NCBI GenBank assembly: GCA_046297935.1
Contig: JBKBHA010000006.1
Span: forward strand, 1 to 64,000
Length of the DNA stretch: 64,000 nucleotides
Reading direction: 5' to 3'
DNA from: CAYMZZ01 sp046297935
Lineage (GTDB): Bacteria > Bacteroidota > Bacteroidia > Chitinophagales > Chitinophagaceae
Position numbers and translations under genes: made by a program. The stretch's first letter is position 1, and each line of letters starts with the position of its first letter. Positions 1-7,972 of the stretch are shown here, piece by piece. Under the pieces are notes generated by a model. The model made no database searches. It saw only the letters and a program-made list of their open reading frames with translations, and was not told where the DNA came from.

Positions 1-36
1 TTTGTAGGGTTACCATTTCGGCAGCAGTTCTGTTCC

Positions 37-75
37 CACAGATTTACACAGATTTTTACGCAGATGACGCAGATT
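37..75. repeat. Short degenerate direct repeats (CACAGATTT family)
   Basis: Four imperfect units follow each other: CACAGATTTA, CACAGATTTTTA, CGCAGATGA and CGCAGATT. They lie outside any convincing gene. Related CGCAGATTTT words recur in the hairpin at 33380-33443. It looks like a dispersed intergenic repeat, but only this window is visible. Confidence 0.5.
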
Positions 76-95
76 GAATTCCGAATTTGGAGAAC

Positions 96-159
96 GACTA
101 AACAACTAAACAACCCAACAACTCAACAATTCAACAACTCAACAATTCAACATCTCAAC
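96..159. repeat. 8-bp tandem array, eight units
   Basis: Eight consecutive 8-base units of the form AAYTCAAC can be read: GACTAAAC, AACTAAAC, AACCCAAC, AACTCAAC, AATTCAAC, AACTCAAC, AATTCAAC, ATCTCAAC. The array runs across the stop codon of the minus-strand gene that ends at 139, so its last codons are made of repeat. The unit is not a multiple of three, so a change in copy number would alter the C-terminus of that protein. Confidence 0.7.
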
Positions 160-588
160 ATCCGCCTGATCTGGAAAACAGAACCCTATCCGGACCTGAA
201 GGCTTTTCTCACCTTTTACAAAAAGATAGCCTCCGGCTTCTCGGGCAAGCGTCTCCACACTGCACAAACGAAAAGCAAGCGCATAGCCATTGTAGTTGTT
301 ACGCTCCTCAAAAAGCACCTGGATATTCTTTCCTATTCGCTCTGCCGAAATATGGATTCGACCCTGCTTAGCACAGCACAGTAATGCTTCAATAATGGCC
401 TCCAGCACGGGCTGGACAGTTGATTTTCTTGCAGCGGTAAAAAAGGCGGGTTCAATATCATTTTGCAGAATCGACTTGCTTTGGCGGACCAATGGCAATG
501 CTTCCTGTACCAATTGATCCACCAAAGAAGTCAACGACGTGCCGGCAGCAATCTCGGCCGGAGCCGCATAGAAGGGGGTTGTTTTCAT
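139..588 (-). CDS. Small GHKL-like ATPase-domain protein of unknown function
   Basis: A 149-residue soluble protein without a signal peptide. It has an N-box-like stretch (VLEAIIEALLCCAKQG), followed by an alternating strand pattern ending in a VRIGFCFP strand, as in the C-terminal half of histidine-kinase-type ATPase (GHKL) folds. The glycine-rich G boxes and a normal Asn in the N box are not evident, so it may be degenerate or only structurally similar. It stands alone on the minus strand, with two perfect palindromes upstream. The last residues are encoded in an 8-bp tandem array. The fold assignment is weak inference; the reading frame itself looks real. Confidence 0.5.
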   Translation of the reverse strand: MKTTPFYAAPAEIAAGTSLTSLVDQLVQEALPLVRQSKSILQNDIEPAFFTAARKSTVQPVLEAIIEALLCCAKQGRIHISAERIGKNIQVLFEERNNYNGYALAFRLCSVETLAREAGGYLFVKGEKSLQVRIGFCFPDQADVEMLNC

Positions 589-657
589 GGGTCGAATTTT
601 ACGGGCCTTTCAGGGTTTGGATATTTGGCTTTTCAAGGCTGAACTTCTCTTACGAAG

Positions 658-678
658 TAACAGCTTTCAATGCTGTTA
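658..678. promoter_or_regulatory. Perfect 7-bp inverted repeat upstream of the 149-aa gene
   Basis: TAACAGC and GCTGTTA flank a 7-base spacer about 70 bases before the start codon at 588. This is the right place for an operator or a leader hairpin. No matching regulator family is recognised. Confidence 0.3.
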
Positions 679-738
679 GAAAATCGTTCTGCCGCCTATT
701 TCTGCATCGTTGCCATCACTACAAACTGTAATTTTTTA

Positions 739-753
739 CCTACAACAAGTAGG
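739..753. promoter_or_regulatory. CCTAC-AACAA-GTAGG palindrome
   Basis: A 5-bp perfect inverted repeat with a 5-base loop, followed on the plus strand by GG and six T. It could be an operator for the minus-strand gene at 139-588 or a weak plus-strand terminator. No plus-strand gene ends nearby, so an operator is the likelier reading. The remainder of the 589-790 interval holds no gene that I can support. Confidence 0.3.
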
Positions 754-790
754 GGTTTTTTGCCGGAGATTGCCTGAAATAGAAAACAAA

Positions 791-815
791 AAGGCGCTCT
801 AGTGAAGAGCGCCTT
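791..815 (-). terminator. Rho-independent terminator of the DUF6515-like gene
   Basis: A perfect 10-bp stem (AAGGCGCTCT / AGAGCGCCTT) with a 5-base loop lies 21 bases past the stop codon. On the minus strand it runs into TTTTTG, giving a classic intrinsic terminator. Confidence 0.85.
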
Positions 816-835
816 GATCTATGTCAACTTCGCTA

Positions 836-1624
836 TTATTTCCCTACCACTTCATAAAGGGTCTTTCGACCTTCCACTATCTGGCGGTAATAAAATCCGG
901 CCGGACTCAGGTACAGGGTTTCGCCTCGTATAACCACCGAAGTAGATCCTGCCGGCAGATTATCCAGTTTATCGCCTATCTGAGGACCAGCGGTTGGCTG
1001 CTCCGGAGCTGGTACCTGATCTTCATCCTCCACATCCGTAGCGGTACTATCATTTTCATCCATTCCACGAGATGTTGTATTCAACACCCCATCTGTACCA
1101 GCTACTAGGTAAACTACTTCACCACGTTCGTTTACTGTTTCTTCATAAAAGGTGCCGTTCAGTTCATAGTACTTCTGCCCATCAATCACCCTCACCCTGG
1201 CTCCCGGTGGCAGTTGATCTAGTTCTGCACCAAGCGGTGGAGCCACCACTTCATAACCGCGGCCTGCCTGCGGCCGATAATATATGCCGTTGTAATAGTA
1301 GTACATATCAGGTCCTGCGTATACCCTGCGGTAGCCGTGGGGCATCGTGTTAATCACAATACCTACGGGTGGAACCACCACCCTGATGGCTGTACCAAAC
1401 GGCCGGTAAAAGAAACCACCCTGATACCGGTAGGGCATACCGCCGAAATTGATGGATACAAAGGGCCCGCTGTTAAAGAAAGGCCTGACAGGTGCATACC
1501 TGGGGTAATAACCTCTGTATGGCCCCCGATGATATCGGCCACGTTGCGCCAACAAATCGGTTGATATCAGTAATGCCATCAGCATGGCGGCAGTCATCCA
1601 AAAAGTGTAAAGACGTTTGTTCAT
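836..1624 (-). CDS. Secreted DUF6515-like repeat protein
   Basis: A 262-residue exported protein with a signal peptide (cleavage near LLA-QRG), then an Arg/Tyr/Gly/Pro-rich segment. Three related modules follow, each running roughly G-x-x-L-x-x-LP-x-GA-x-V-x-I-x-G followed by YY and FY signatures and ending in YEVV or similar. This architecture matches the DUF6515 family, whose function is unknown; a cell-envelope or surface role is inferred from the signal peptide. An acidic linker (around residues 188-205) separates the second and third modules. It is a single-gene transcription unit with a strong intrinsic terminator. A TACTTTTA sequence about 25 bases upstream may be its -7 element. Confidence 0.75.
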   Translation of the reverse strand: MNKRLYTFWMTAAMLMALLISTDLLAQRGRYHRGPYRGYYPRYAPVRPFFNSGPFVSINFGGMPYRYQGGFFYRPFGTAIRVVVPPVGIVINTMPHGYRRVYAGPDMYYYYNGIYYRPQAGRGYEVVAPPLGAELDQLPPGARVRVIDGQKYYELNGTFYEETVNERGEVVYLVAGTDGVLNTTSRGMDENDSTATDVEDEDQVPAPEQPTAGPQIGDKLDNLPAGSTSVVIRGETLYLSPAGFYYRQIVEGRKTLYEVVGK

Positions 1625-1815
1625 ATGCTGGTAGTTTAATGAACTAAAAGTAAACGTCGGCCGGATAGATAAAAAGTTAAAACGACTTAAGAAAATGTCA
1701 ATTGTTTAGGCGGGCCCACCTGGAATTTTCTTCACCAAATTTTAGGTTAATGTCCATTCACAGTTGCATACAAAACTCGAAAAAAATTGAAACTTCAGGT
1801 TCAAAAATCAGAACC

Positions 1816-2280
1816 ATGAAACAACGCTACATTTTCGTTCTTTTCGCTGTCCTTCTCCTCGCCGGTTGCAGCAAAGATTTTTTAAAGCCTTATGAGGATC
1901 GTATCGATGGCGACTGGGAACTGGTAGACATCGACCGAAGAGGGTTTGGAGGTTCAAGCCCCCTTCCTGTGCGCACAGGCGACAGGTTCAGTTTTGCGGA
2001 AGATGGCACCATGATCTATCGACCTCAAACCGGGCAGCAATTTGAAGGCACCTGGGATATAAGGCGCGAATGGACACAGGGGCAATGCAACTATGACGAG
2101 TTTGGCAATTATGTATGCGACAATAGAAGGGTAAAAACCCTGTACCTGGTGGGTGTTGATTTTGGCACACAGGACTTTTTCTCCATCCACTTCGATGAAA
2201 TGCAATTTACCGGTACCAACCGGTTCAAAGCTTTCATCTATGATGGATGGCGAACCTATGTCTTTCGCTTTCGAAGATAG
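1816..2280 (+). CDS. Small lipoprotein, unknown function
   Basis: A 154-residue protein beginning with a lipoprotein signal (LLLAGC-S, lipid Cys at residue 18). The mature part looks like a small lipocalin-type domain: it has the IDGDWELVDID strand and later FEGTWDI and TNRFKAFIY strands, as in lipocalin-like lipoproteins of Bacteroidota. The frame stays open upstream to about 1702, but the ATG at 1816 is chosen because it begins the lipoprotein signal directly. The gene converges on the YbjQ gene with only 7 bases between stop codons. Function unknown. Confidence 0.7.
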   Translation: MKQRYIFVLFAVLLLAGCSKDFLKPYEDRIDGDWELVDIDRRGFGGSSPLPVRTGDRFSFAEDGTMIYRPQTGQQFEGTWDIRREWTQGQCNYDEFGNYVCDNRRVKTLYLVGVDFGTQDFFSIHFDEMQFTGTNRFKAFIYDGWRTYVFRFRR

Positions 2281-2287
2281 ACCTTGT

Positions 2288-2605
2288 TCAGATGCGAACG
2301 GCCGTGCCGGAAGCTATTACCATCAACATGCTGCCGCCGCTGCCGATCGTTTCAAAATCGAGGTCTACTCCAAGAATTGCATTGGCTCCCATGGCCTGGG
2401 CTTTCTGACCCAGCTCGGCGAGGGCGTCTTCTTTAGCTTGTTCCAGTACCCGCTCATAAGTTTTGCTTCGGCCGCCAAATACGTCGCGTAATCCAGCCAT
2501 AAAATCTTTGAAGATGTTGGCGCCAATTATGCTTTGAGCATTTACGATACCCAGATATTGTTGCACCGGGCGTCCTTCCACATTGTTGGTAGTAGTGATG
2601 ATCAT
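2288..2605 (-). CDS. YbjQ/UPF0145 family protein
   Basis: A 105-residue cytoplasmic protein matching the UPF0145 (YbjQ, also called heavy-metal-binding) family in full. It has the N-terminal TTTNNVEGRPVQQYLGIV strand pair, the central FGGRSKTYERVLEQAKEDAL helix and the C-terminal GANAILGVDLDFE-to-AVRI segment. The biochemical role of the family is not settled. Its start codon overlaps the stop codon of the upstream M48 protease gene by four bases, so the two are translationally coupled and probably function together. Confidence 0.85.
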   Translation of the reverse strand: MIITTTNNVEGRPVQQYLGIVNAQSIIGANIFKDFMAGLRDVFGGRSKTYERVLEQAKEDALAELGQKAQAMGANAILGVDLDFETIGSGGSMLMVIASGTAVRI

Positions 2606-3666
2606 GGATAAACATTCTTTAATTGTTGAAAATGGTATTCAAGTTGGCCATCCGTCTGAGCCGGGACCGTTGAAAGATTCTTTTTTAACTCCTCTAAACG
2701 TCGGTCAGTGTGCGGATGACTGGAAAGATACTCCGGAATTTTTACCGAACGATCTGCTTTTTGAAGATGTAGCATCAATCTGATGAAACCCTCGTCATCG
2801 ATGTCAGCTTCCTGCAACAGCTGTTGACCTAACAGGTCAGCGTCAGTTTCAGACTTTCGGCTGTACTGCAAAGTCTGCAGTTGATCTGCCCGCTCGATCG
2901 CGAAGCGGGTGATGCCAGCCATATCGCCCATTACGAGTGTGATGAACAAACTTCGGCCCCAGTAGCGAAATAACTGGCGCAAAGTATGTCGCTCACGTAC
3001 ATGTATAAATTCGTGAGCCAGCAGGGCAGCCAGCTCAGGGTAGGTTTCGAGCTTTTTCAAAAGGCCACTGTTTACAACTATATGGCCACCCGGGAATGCA
3101 TAAGCATTAACTTCGTCGTCTATCGCCAGCGTAAGCCTGATTTGATAAGGCGACTGAAACGAGAGCCGATCGGCAAATGCCTGCAAGTGTCTTTCTGCTG
3201 CGGTATCTGCGTTGAAACCTTTTGAGGCTGCATTGAACAGTTGGTGGCCAAGTGCAGCCTCCGTATCAGGAGAAAATTGCATGGCCATTTTTTCAGACAC
3301 CCATGGTGCCAGAAATAAATAGCTGAGAAAAATTAGCGATAGGAAACTGAGGCTGATCGCCAGCATGCGCGCCATCAGTCGATTTTCCGATCGCCGGTAC
3401 CAGGGCTTATTTCGCTCAGCCTTCCAAACATTATACCATTTTGCGGCCTGCGATCCTTCGATGCTGAGATGTTGTCCGCTCACGAGGTTGGTAACGATAC
3501 TACTATCGTCCGCCAGCCGATACTCTACTTTCAGGCTATCCGTTTGCCACTGTTCGGTATGAACCTGCTCGTCCGACAACAGGTAGCCGACGCTCCAGAA
3601 CTTTTGGGAGGCCAGCACCGTTGCTTCTCTGCCCTGATAGCTTGCTATCCAGGATTGCATCATCAT
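2602..3666 (-). CDS. M48 family membrane metalloprotease
   Basis: A 354-residue protease with an N-terminal domain of about 90 residues, one transmembrane segment (about 100-122) and an M48 catalytic domain. The zinc motif HEFIH is at residues 218-222, and the third ligand is expected in the SETDAD stretch near residue 275. The preceding EVNAYAFPGGHIVVNSG stretch is typical of M48 proteases. Family members degrade misfolded membrane or envelope proteins. The N-terminal extension resembles that of M48 proteins paired with YbjQ-type partners, and the YbjQ gene follows directly with a 4-base overlap. Any of the three initial ATG codons could be used. Confidence 0.85.
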   Translation of the reverse strand: MMMQSWIASYQGREATVLASQKFWSVGYLLSDEQVHTEQWQTDSLKVEYRLADDSSIVTNLVSGQHLSIEGSQAAKWYNVWKAERNKPWYRRSENRLMARMLAISLSFLSLIFLSYLFLAPWVSEKMAMQFSPDTEAALGHQLFNAASKGFNADTAAERHLQAFADRLSFQSPYQIRLTLAIDDEVNAYAFPGGHIVVNSGLLKKLETYPELAALLAHEFIHVRERHTLRQLFRYWGRSLFITLVMGDMAGITRFAIERADQLQTLQYSRKSETDADLLGQQLLQEADIDDEGFIRLMLHLQKADRSVKIPEYLSSHPHTDRRLEELKKNLSTVPAQTDGQLEYHFQQLKNVYP

Positions 3667-3681
3667 TTGGAAGATTTAAGA

Positions 3682-3702
3682 AAGTTGCAATGCGCGCAAC
3701 TT
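3682..3702. promoter_or_regulatory. 7-bp inverted repeat before the M48 gene
   Basis: AAGTTGC and GCAACTT flank a 7-base spacer, 16 bases upstream of the protease start codon. A TAATTTTC sequence further upstream is a one-mismatch -7 box, so this repeat would lie in the leader or at the promoter. Confidence 0.3.
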
Positions 3703-3784
3703 CGAAAATTACGGAATTTTCAATTTTGGCGTTTGATGTTTCTGGTATTGTTTTTTGGCAGAAATTTGCGTCAAATATAAAAGC

Positions 3785-4588
3785 ATGAGTCTGCGTTCCC
3801 TGAAGTCGATTCTGAAGTTGTCATTGCTTGTCATTCTCCTGCCTGTGAGCAGCACCGCCTATTGCTGGGGGTTGACCGGTCACCGAATTGTTGGCGAAAT
3901 TGCGCAGCAGCACTTGTCGGGTAAGGCAAAAAAAGAACTTAAAAAGCTGATTGGAAAAGAAACCCTGGCCTGGTGGTCGAATTGGTCTGACTTTATCAAA
4001 TCTGACAGCTCCTGGCGCCATGCGGATCCCTGGCATTATGTAAATGTGCCGTCGGGCTTATCGAAGGATTCTTTTGTGCTGGCTTTGAAAAATCTCGAGG
4101 TAAAAAGTCTTTATTCTCAATTATACGCCACCATGTCGGAACTCGGCAACAAAAGTTTGCCACTCGAACAAAGGCAGGTTGCCTTGCGCTTTCTGATACA
4201 CTTAATGGGCGATATGCACCAACCCCTGCATGTTGGTCGGTCAGAAGACCAGGGCGGTAATAAAATCGTGGTCTATTGGTTCGACAGAAAAACGAATCTG
4301 CATTCACTCTGGGATACCTGGTTGCTGGATAATCAGAATTACAGCTACACCGAATACGCCCGTTTGCTTGATATCGCGCCGCGCCAGCAGGCCGATGCAT
4401 GGAAGCAGGGTAGTATTGAAGACTGGTTGTACGAATCTTACCTGCTGGCGGCCCAAATTTATGATTCAGCCAGGATGGAAGATAAGCTCGGATACCGCTA
4501 CAACTTTCTATATGTAAAAATGATGGAAGAACAATTGCTGAAAGGTGGACTACGGCTGGCAGAAGTGTTAAACCGCAGCTTCAACTAA
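3785..4588 (+). CDS. S1/P1 family nuclease
   Basis: A 267-residue secreted zinc-dependent nuclease. The signal peptide ends at AYC, so the mature protein would begin with Trp (WGLTGHR), the residue whose N-terminus binds zinc in P1 nuclease. The other ligands are visible in order: the His of GHR, the SWRHADPWHY segment, HLMGDMHQPLHVG (His, Asp, His) and NLHSLWD (His, Asp). Such enzymes cut single-stranded DNA and RNA and remove 3' phosphates, here probably for nutrient scavenging outside the cytoplasm. The frame is open ten codons further upstream, but this ATG gives a proper signal peptide. It converges on the next gene with an 11-base gap. Confidence 0.9.
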   Translation: MSLRSLKSILKLSLLVILLPVSSTAYCWGLTGHRIVGEIAQQHLSGKAKKELKKLIGKETLAWWSNWSDFIKSDSSWRHADPWHYVNVPSGLSKDSFVLALKNLEVKSLYSQLYATMSELGNKSLPLEQRQVALRFLIHLMGDMHQPLHVGRSEDQGGNKIVVYWFDRKTNLHSLWDTWLLDNQNYSYTEYARLLDIAPRQQADAWKQGSIEDWLYESYLLAAQIYDSARMEDKLGYRYNFLYVKMMEEQLLKGGLRLAEVLNRSFN

Positions 4589-4599
4589 GCAGGGGCTCT

Positions 4600-5088
4600 T
4601 CAGGTACCGATCATTTTAATGCTTTCATCAATTAAGCAGGTAGCCAGTCGCTTCAGCGTTTGCTGTTGCTCTTCGGTAAGGGTCATTATTTTCTCCTTCT
4701 TATCAGCATCCACAAAAATGATTTGAGTAACCTCGTGTGTGGAAAAGCGCTTGAGCTGCGTGTTCGGATTGGCCTGATTCCGGAACCGGATATGAACATA
4801 TCCGTCGCAATTCATGCTGCCGGTATTACGATAAGTCATTCGTGCCCGCACACTGTCGAAGTATACATATACATTAGAGCCATCGGCAAAACATTTTCCG
4901 TTAACGATAAAAAACAGATCAATCTCTTTGCCGTCCGATTCAATATTTAGTTTGCCATCGGGCAGCGTGATAAACCCGGTTGATATTCTTGTTTTCTTTG
5001 TATAAGGGTCGACATCCCGAATGAGTGGACAGTCCTGAGCCGAGGCAGAAAACGCGATGACTGTAAAAAGTAGAAAAAGGTACTTCAT
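4600..5088 (-). CDS. Secreted protein of unknown function
   Basis: A 162-residue protein with a clear signal peptide (cleavage after ASA-Q). The mature region is predicted to be mostly beta strand, with the DCPLIRDVDPYTKKTRISTG start, three more scattered cysteines that could form disulfides, and a C-terminal helix (LTEEQQQTLKRLATCLID). I do not recognise the family. A one-mismatch -7 box (TAATTTTA) lies 17 bases upstream. Confidence 0.6.
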   Translation of the reverse strand: MKYLFLLFTVIAFSASAQDCPLIRDVDPYTKKTRISTGFITLPDGKLNIESDGKEIDLFFIVNGKCFADGSNVYVYFDSVRARMTYRNTGSMNCDGYVHIRFRNQANPNTQLKRFSTHEVTQIIFVDADKKEKIMTLTEEQQQTLKRLATCLIDESIKMIGT

Positions 5089-5123
5089 GCTAATACTTGA
5101 AGTTTAAAATTACGCAATTGTCA

Positions 5124-5223
5124 CCGAACGAAATGTTAAGGGTGTCAACGCGTTAGCATTGTTTTCTTTTTTTTTGAAAATTATTCTGCCCGGGGCAACC
5201 CGGGCTCCTCCCCTTTCGTTCGG
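5124..5223. other. Candidate structured leader or small RNA
   Basis: A 10-bp perfect inverted repeat (CCGAACGAAA at 5124-5133, TTTCGTTCGG at 5214-5223) encloses a second perfect hairpin at 5188-5205 (GCCCGGG, loop GCAA, CCCGGGC). GCAA is a GNRA-type tetraloop. A run of nine T lies just before the inner hairpin. The element is in the 228-base gap between divergent genes, upstream of the T9SS cargo gene. Confidence 0.4.
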
Positions 5224-5316
5224 AAATTACGGCTCGGGATCCCTTAATCTGACAAATTAAGCCTACCTTAATAACGGGCTAATTTGCCTTTCCAGCGACA
5301 CCCGGATCTACCACAC

Positions 5317-7920
5317 ATGAGACGCGTCCTGCTAACCATTGCTTGCTGTGCAGCTATGCTTCCAGCGCTGGCAGACCATATTACTGGTGGCTCCATGTCG
5401 TACGCCTATCTCGGATCTTCAGGCTCTTCGCACAACTATGCCGTCACGCTCAAGTTGTTCATGCGCTGTAATTCTGGTCGGCAGTTTCCCGATCCGGCTA
5501 TCGTATCTATTTTTAACAAGCAAACGGGTACCCGTGTGATGGATTTGAATATTCCTGTTACACAACGTGAAACCCTTCAACTTATACCCAACGATCCCTG
5601 TATTACTGATCCGCCTACTGTATGCTATGAACTGGCGTATTACACCTTTACCATCAACCTTCCTTCGTCAACTTCCGGCTTCATTATTGCCAGCGAAGTG
5701 AACTACCGTATCCGTGGTATCGCCAACATCAGTAGTGAGCAGGTGGGAGCTACTTATACAGCCGACATACCTGCTACTAATCCTGTGGCCAGCGGCCCTG
5801 CCAATAGCAGTGCAGTTTTCACAGGGACAGATCTGGTTGTTGTTTGTGCCGACAACCCCTTCACATACAATTTTGGAGCCAGCGACGGCAACGGCGACCG
5901 GATTCGCTATACATTTTGCGCAGCATACAATAGCACCAACGCACAGGGAAACAACAATCCGCCGGGTCCACCACCCTATGAGCAGGTTAACTATGTGGGA
6001 GCTTTCTCAGCCCAGTCACCGTTGGGCAATCGCGTAACCATAGATCCCAATACCGGCGTTATCTCAGGCATAGCACCACCAGCCGGCATTTATGTGGTAA
6101 CTGTTTGTGCAGAAGAAATAAGAGATAACCAGGTCATTGCAGTACAGCGAAAGGATTTGCAAATTAATATTACGGATTGCAGTATTGCGTCTGCCACGTT
6201 GGAAGAGGAATATATGCTTTGTCGAAACAGCCGGCAGCTTTCGGTTCGCAACCTTTCCAACAGCCCGCTGATCGTAACATGGAACTGGTCGGTGATTGAC
6301 CCGGGCGGCAATACCATTTTTACGAGCACCAGTCCGGTGTTGGATTACAATTTCGCTACCGATGGCAGGTACAGCATCAAGCTCGTAGTTAACCGCAATC
6401 AGCCCTGTTCCGACAGCACTACCGCACCTGTATTTGTTTTTCCTGGCATGAACACTCAATTTGACTTTGCAGGCGTTTGCTTTGGACAACCCACTTCCTT
6501 TATCGACCAATCCACGCTCAGAACAGGAAGCCTCGTAGAATGGGCCTGGGATTTTGGTGAACCGGCGATAAATATTGACGTCAGCGATCAGCGAAATCCG
6601 GTGTATACTTACCCAACGCTTGGCAATAAAAGGGTGCAACTGTCGGTGCTGGCCAGTAATGGCTGCCGCGATACTGCCGTTACAACAATCGCCATCATCA
6701 CAAAGCCTCCGATTCAACTTGGCTTCACCGATTCCCTTATCTGTAGAAATGATGTAGTGACCCTGCAGGCTGCCGGAAACGGACAGTTCAGCTGGACACC
6801 CGCTGTCGGCATGATCGGCTCCCAAACGGGTAGTCCAACCGTTTCGCCCGGCACTACCACCCGTTACTTCGTAACACTCGACGCTGGTGGCAATTGTATC
6901 AATACCGATTCGGTATTGATCAGAGTGGTGGACCGTGTTACATTGTTGCCGATGGCCGATACTGTCATTTGCCGCGGCGACAGTGCCCGATTGCAAATCG
7001 TTTCCGATGGTTTGCAGTATCAGTGGACACCAGCCGCCCAGGTACTAACACCTGGTGTGCCTGATCCCTGGGTAATTGCGAACGCCGACACCCGATACTC
7101 CGTTACTGCCATCATTGGTGGTTGTTCCGCGAACGCCTCCATCTGGGTTCGCACCGTTCCTTACCCACAGGTATTTGCCGGCGAGGACACCACAATTTGC
7201 TATAACACTCCTGCCTTTTTGCGGGGAACTACTAATGGCAGTTTATGGAACTGGGCGCCCGCGGGCTCGCTTACCCAGTCAACCGCCCTTCAACCCGTTG
7301 CCTACCCGCCACAAACCACCTCGTATGTGTTAACAGCACTTGCTCCTGCAAGCGGTTGCCCAAAACCATCGTTCGACACGGTGCTGGTAACCGTTTTACC
7401 GAGAATAATCCCTATTGTCGGAAACGACACTGCCGTTTTGGTAGGGCAGCCCCTGCAGCTCCAGGCTTCAGGTGGTGTAAGTTACCTCTGGGCGCCATCG
7501 ACCCATCTCGACGATCCGTCGATTGCCAATCCGGTTGCAATATTTCCTGCATCCGCAGAGGCGTTTTTGTTAAGCGTGAATGTGTACAATGAACTGGGGT
7601 GCTATGAAACAGCAGCGCAGGAAGTAAAAGTGTTTGCCACCCCTCCAACTGTTTTTGTGCCTACCGGCTTTACCCCTAACGAGGATGGCTTAAATGACCG
7701 GCTCCTGCCAATTGCCGTAGGTATGCGCGAGATACGTCGTTTTTCAGTTTATAACCGATGGGGACAGCTGGTATTTAGCACGAACCGCAACGGGCATGGC
7801 TGGGATGGGCGTGTAAACGGACAATTGCAGGCCAGCAATACCTATGTCTGGTGGGTAGAAGCTACCGATTATCTTGGAAAACCTTATTTTCTAAAAGGAC
7901 ATTCCACATTGATTCGCTGA
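5317..7920 (+). CDS. T9SS type B sorted surface protein with PKD-like domains
   Basis: An 867-residue exported protein. The signal peptide (MRRVLLTIACCAAMLPALA) is followed by an N-terminal beta domain (about 20-300) common in Bacteroidota gliding-associated proteins, then several PKD/Ig-like modules. The last 85 residues carry the gliding-motility C-terminal signature (FVPTGFTPNEDGLND, then VYNRWGQLVF), which targets proteins to the type IX secretion system and the cell surface. The frame continues upstream from a TTG at 5284, but the ATG at 5317 begins the signal peptide. Its role is probably adhesion or surface binding; the ligand is unknown. A structured element precedes the gene. Confidence 0.9.
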   Translation: MRRVLLTIACCAAMLPALADHITGGSMSYAYLGSSGSSHNYAVTLKLFMRCNSGRQFPDPAIVSIFNKQTGTRVMDLNIPVTQRETLQLIPNDPCITDPPTVCYELAYYTFTINLPSSTSGFIIASEVNYRIRGIANISSEQVGATYTADIPATNPVASGPANSSAVFTGTDLVVVCADNPFTYNFGASDGNGDRIRYTFCAAYNSTNAQGNNNPPGPPPYEQVNYVGAFSAQSPLGNRVTIDPNTGVISGIAPPAGIYVVTVCAEEIRDNQVIAVQRKDLQINITDCSIASATLEEEYMLCRNSRQLSVRNLSNSPLIVTWNWSVIDPGGNTIFTSTSPVLDYNFATDGRYSIKLVVNRNQPCSDSTTAPVFVFPGMNTQFDFAGVCFGQPTSFIDQSTLRTGSLVEWAWDFGEPAINIDVSDQRNPVYTYPTLGNKRVQLSVLASNGCRDTAVTTIAIITKPPIQLGFTDSLICRNDVVTLQAAGNGQFSWTPAVGMIGSQTGSPTVSPGTTTRYFVTLDAGGNCINTDSVLIRVVDRVTLLPMADTVICRGDSARLQIVSDGLQYQWTPAAQVLTPGVPDPWVIANADTRYSVTAIIGGCSANASIWVRTVPYPQVFAGEDTTICYNTPAFLRGTTNGSLWNWAPAGSLTQSTALQPVAYPPQTTSYVLTALAPASGCPKPSFDTVLVTVLPRIIPIVGNDTAVLVGQPLQLQASGGVSYLWAPSTHLDDPSIANPVAIFPASAEAFLLSVNVYNELGCYETAAQEVKVFATPPTVFVPTGFTPNEDGLNDRLLPIAVGMREIRRFSVYNRWGQLVFSTNRNGHGWDGRVNGQLQASNTYVWWVEATDYLGKPYFLKGHSTLIR

Positions 7921-7939
7921 ACCTTAGCGCCGAAACACC

Positions 7940-7947
7940 TAAATTTG
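7940..7947 (+). promoter_or_regulatory. -7 promoter box TAAATTTG
   Basis: A perfect match to the Bacteroidota -7 consensus TAnnTTTG, 25 bases before the M42 peptidase start codon. No convincing -33 TTTG is visible at the usual distance. Confidence 0.5.
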
Positions 7948-7972
7948 TTCTTTAAATAAAGGATCAGGAAAA

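Noticed and set aside
1702..1815. Upstream extension of the small lipoprotein gene
   Set aside because: It would place 38 unconserved-looking residues before a perfect lipoprotein signal.
6064..6996. A 310-codon open frame on the minus strand
   Set aside because: It lies wholly inside the T9SS type B cargo gene, which has a signal peptide and sorting domain. The antisense translation has no recognisable domain.
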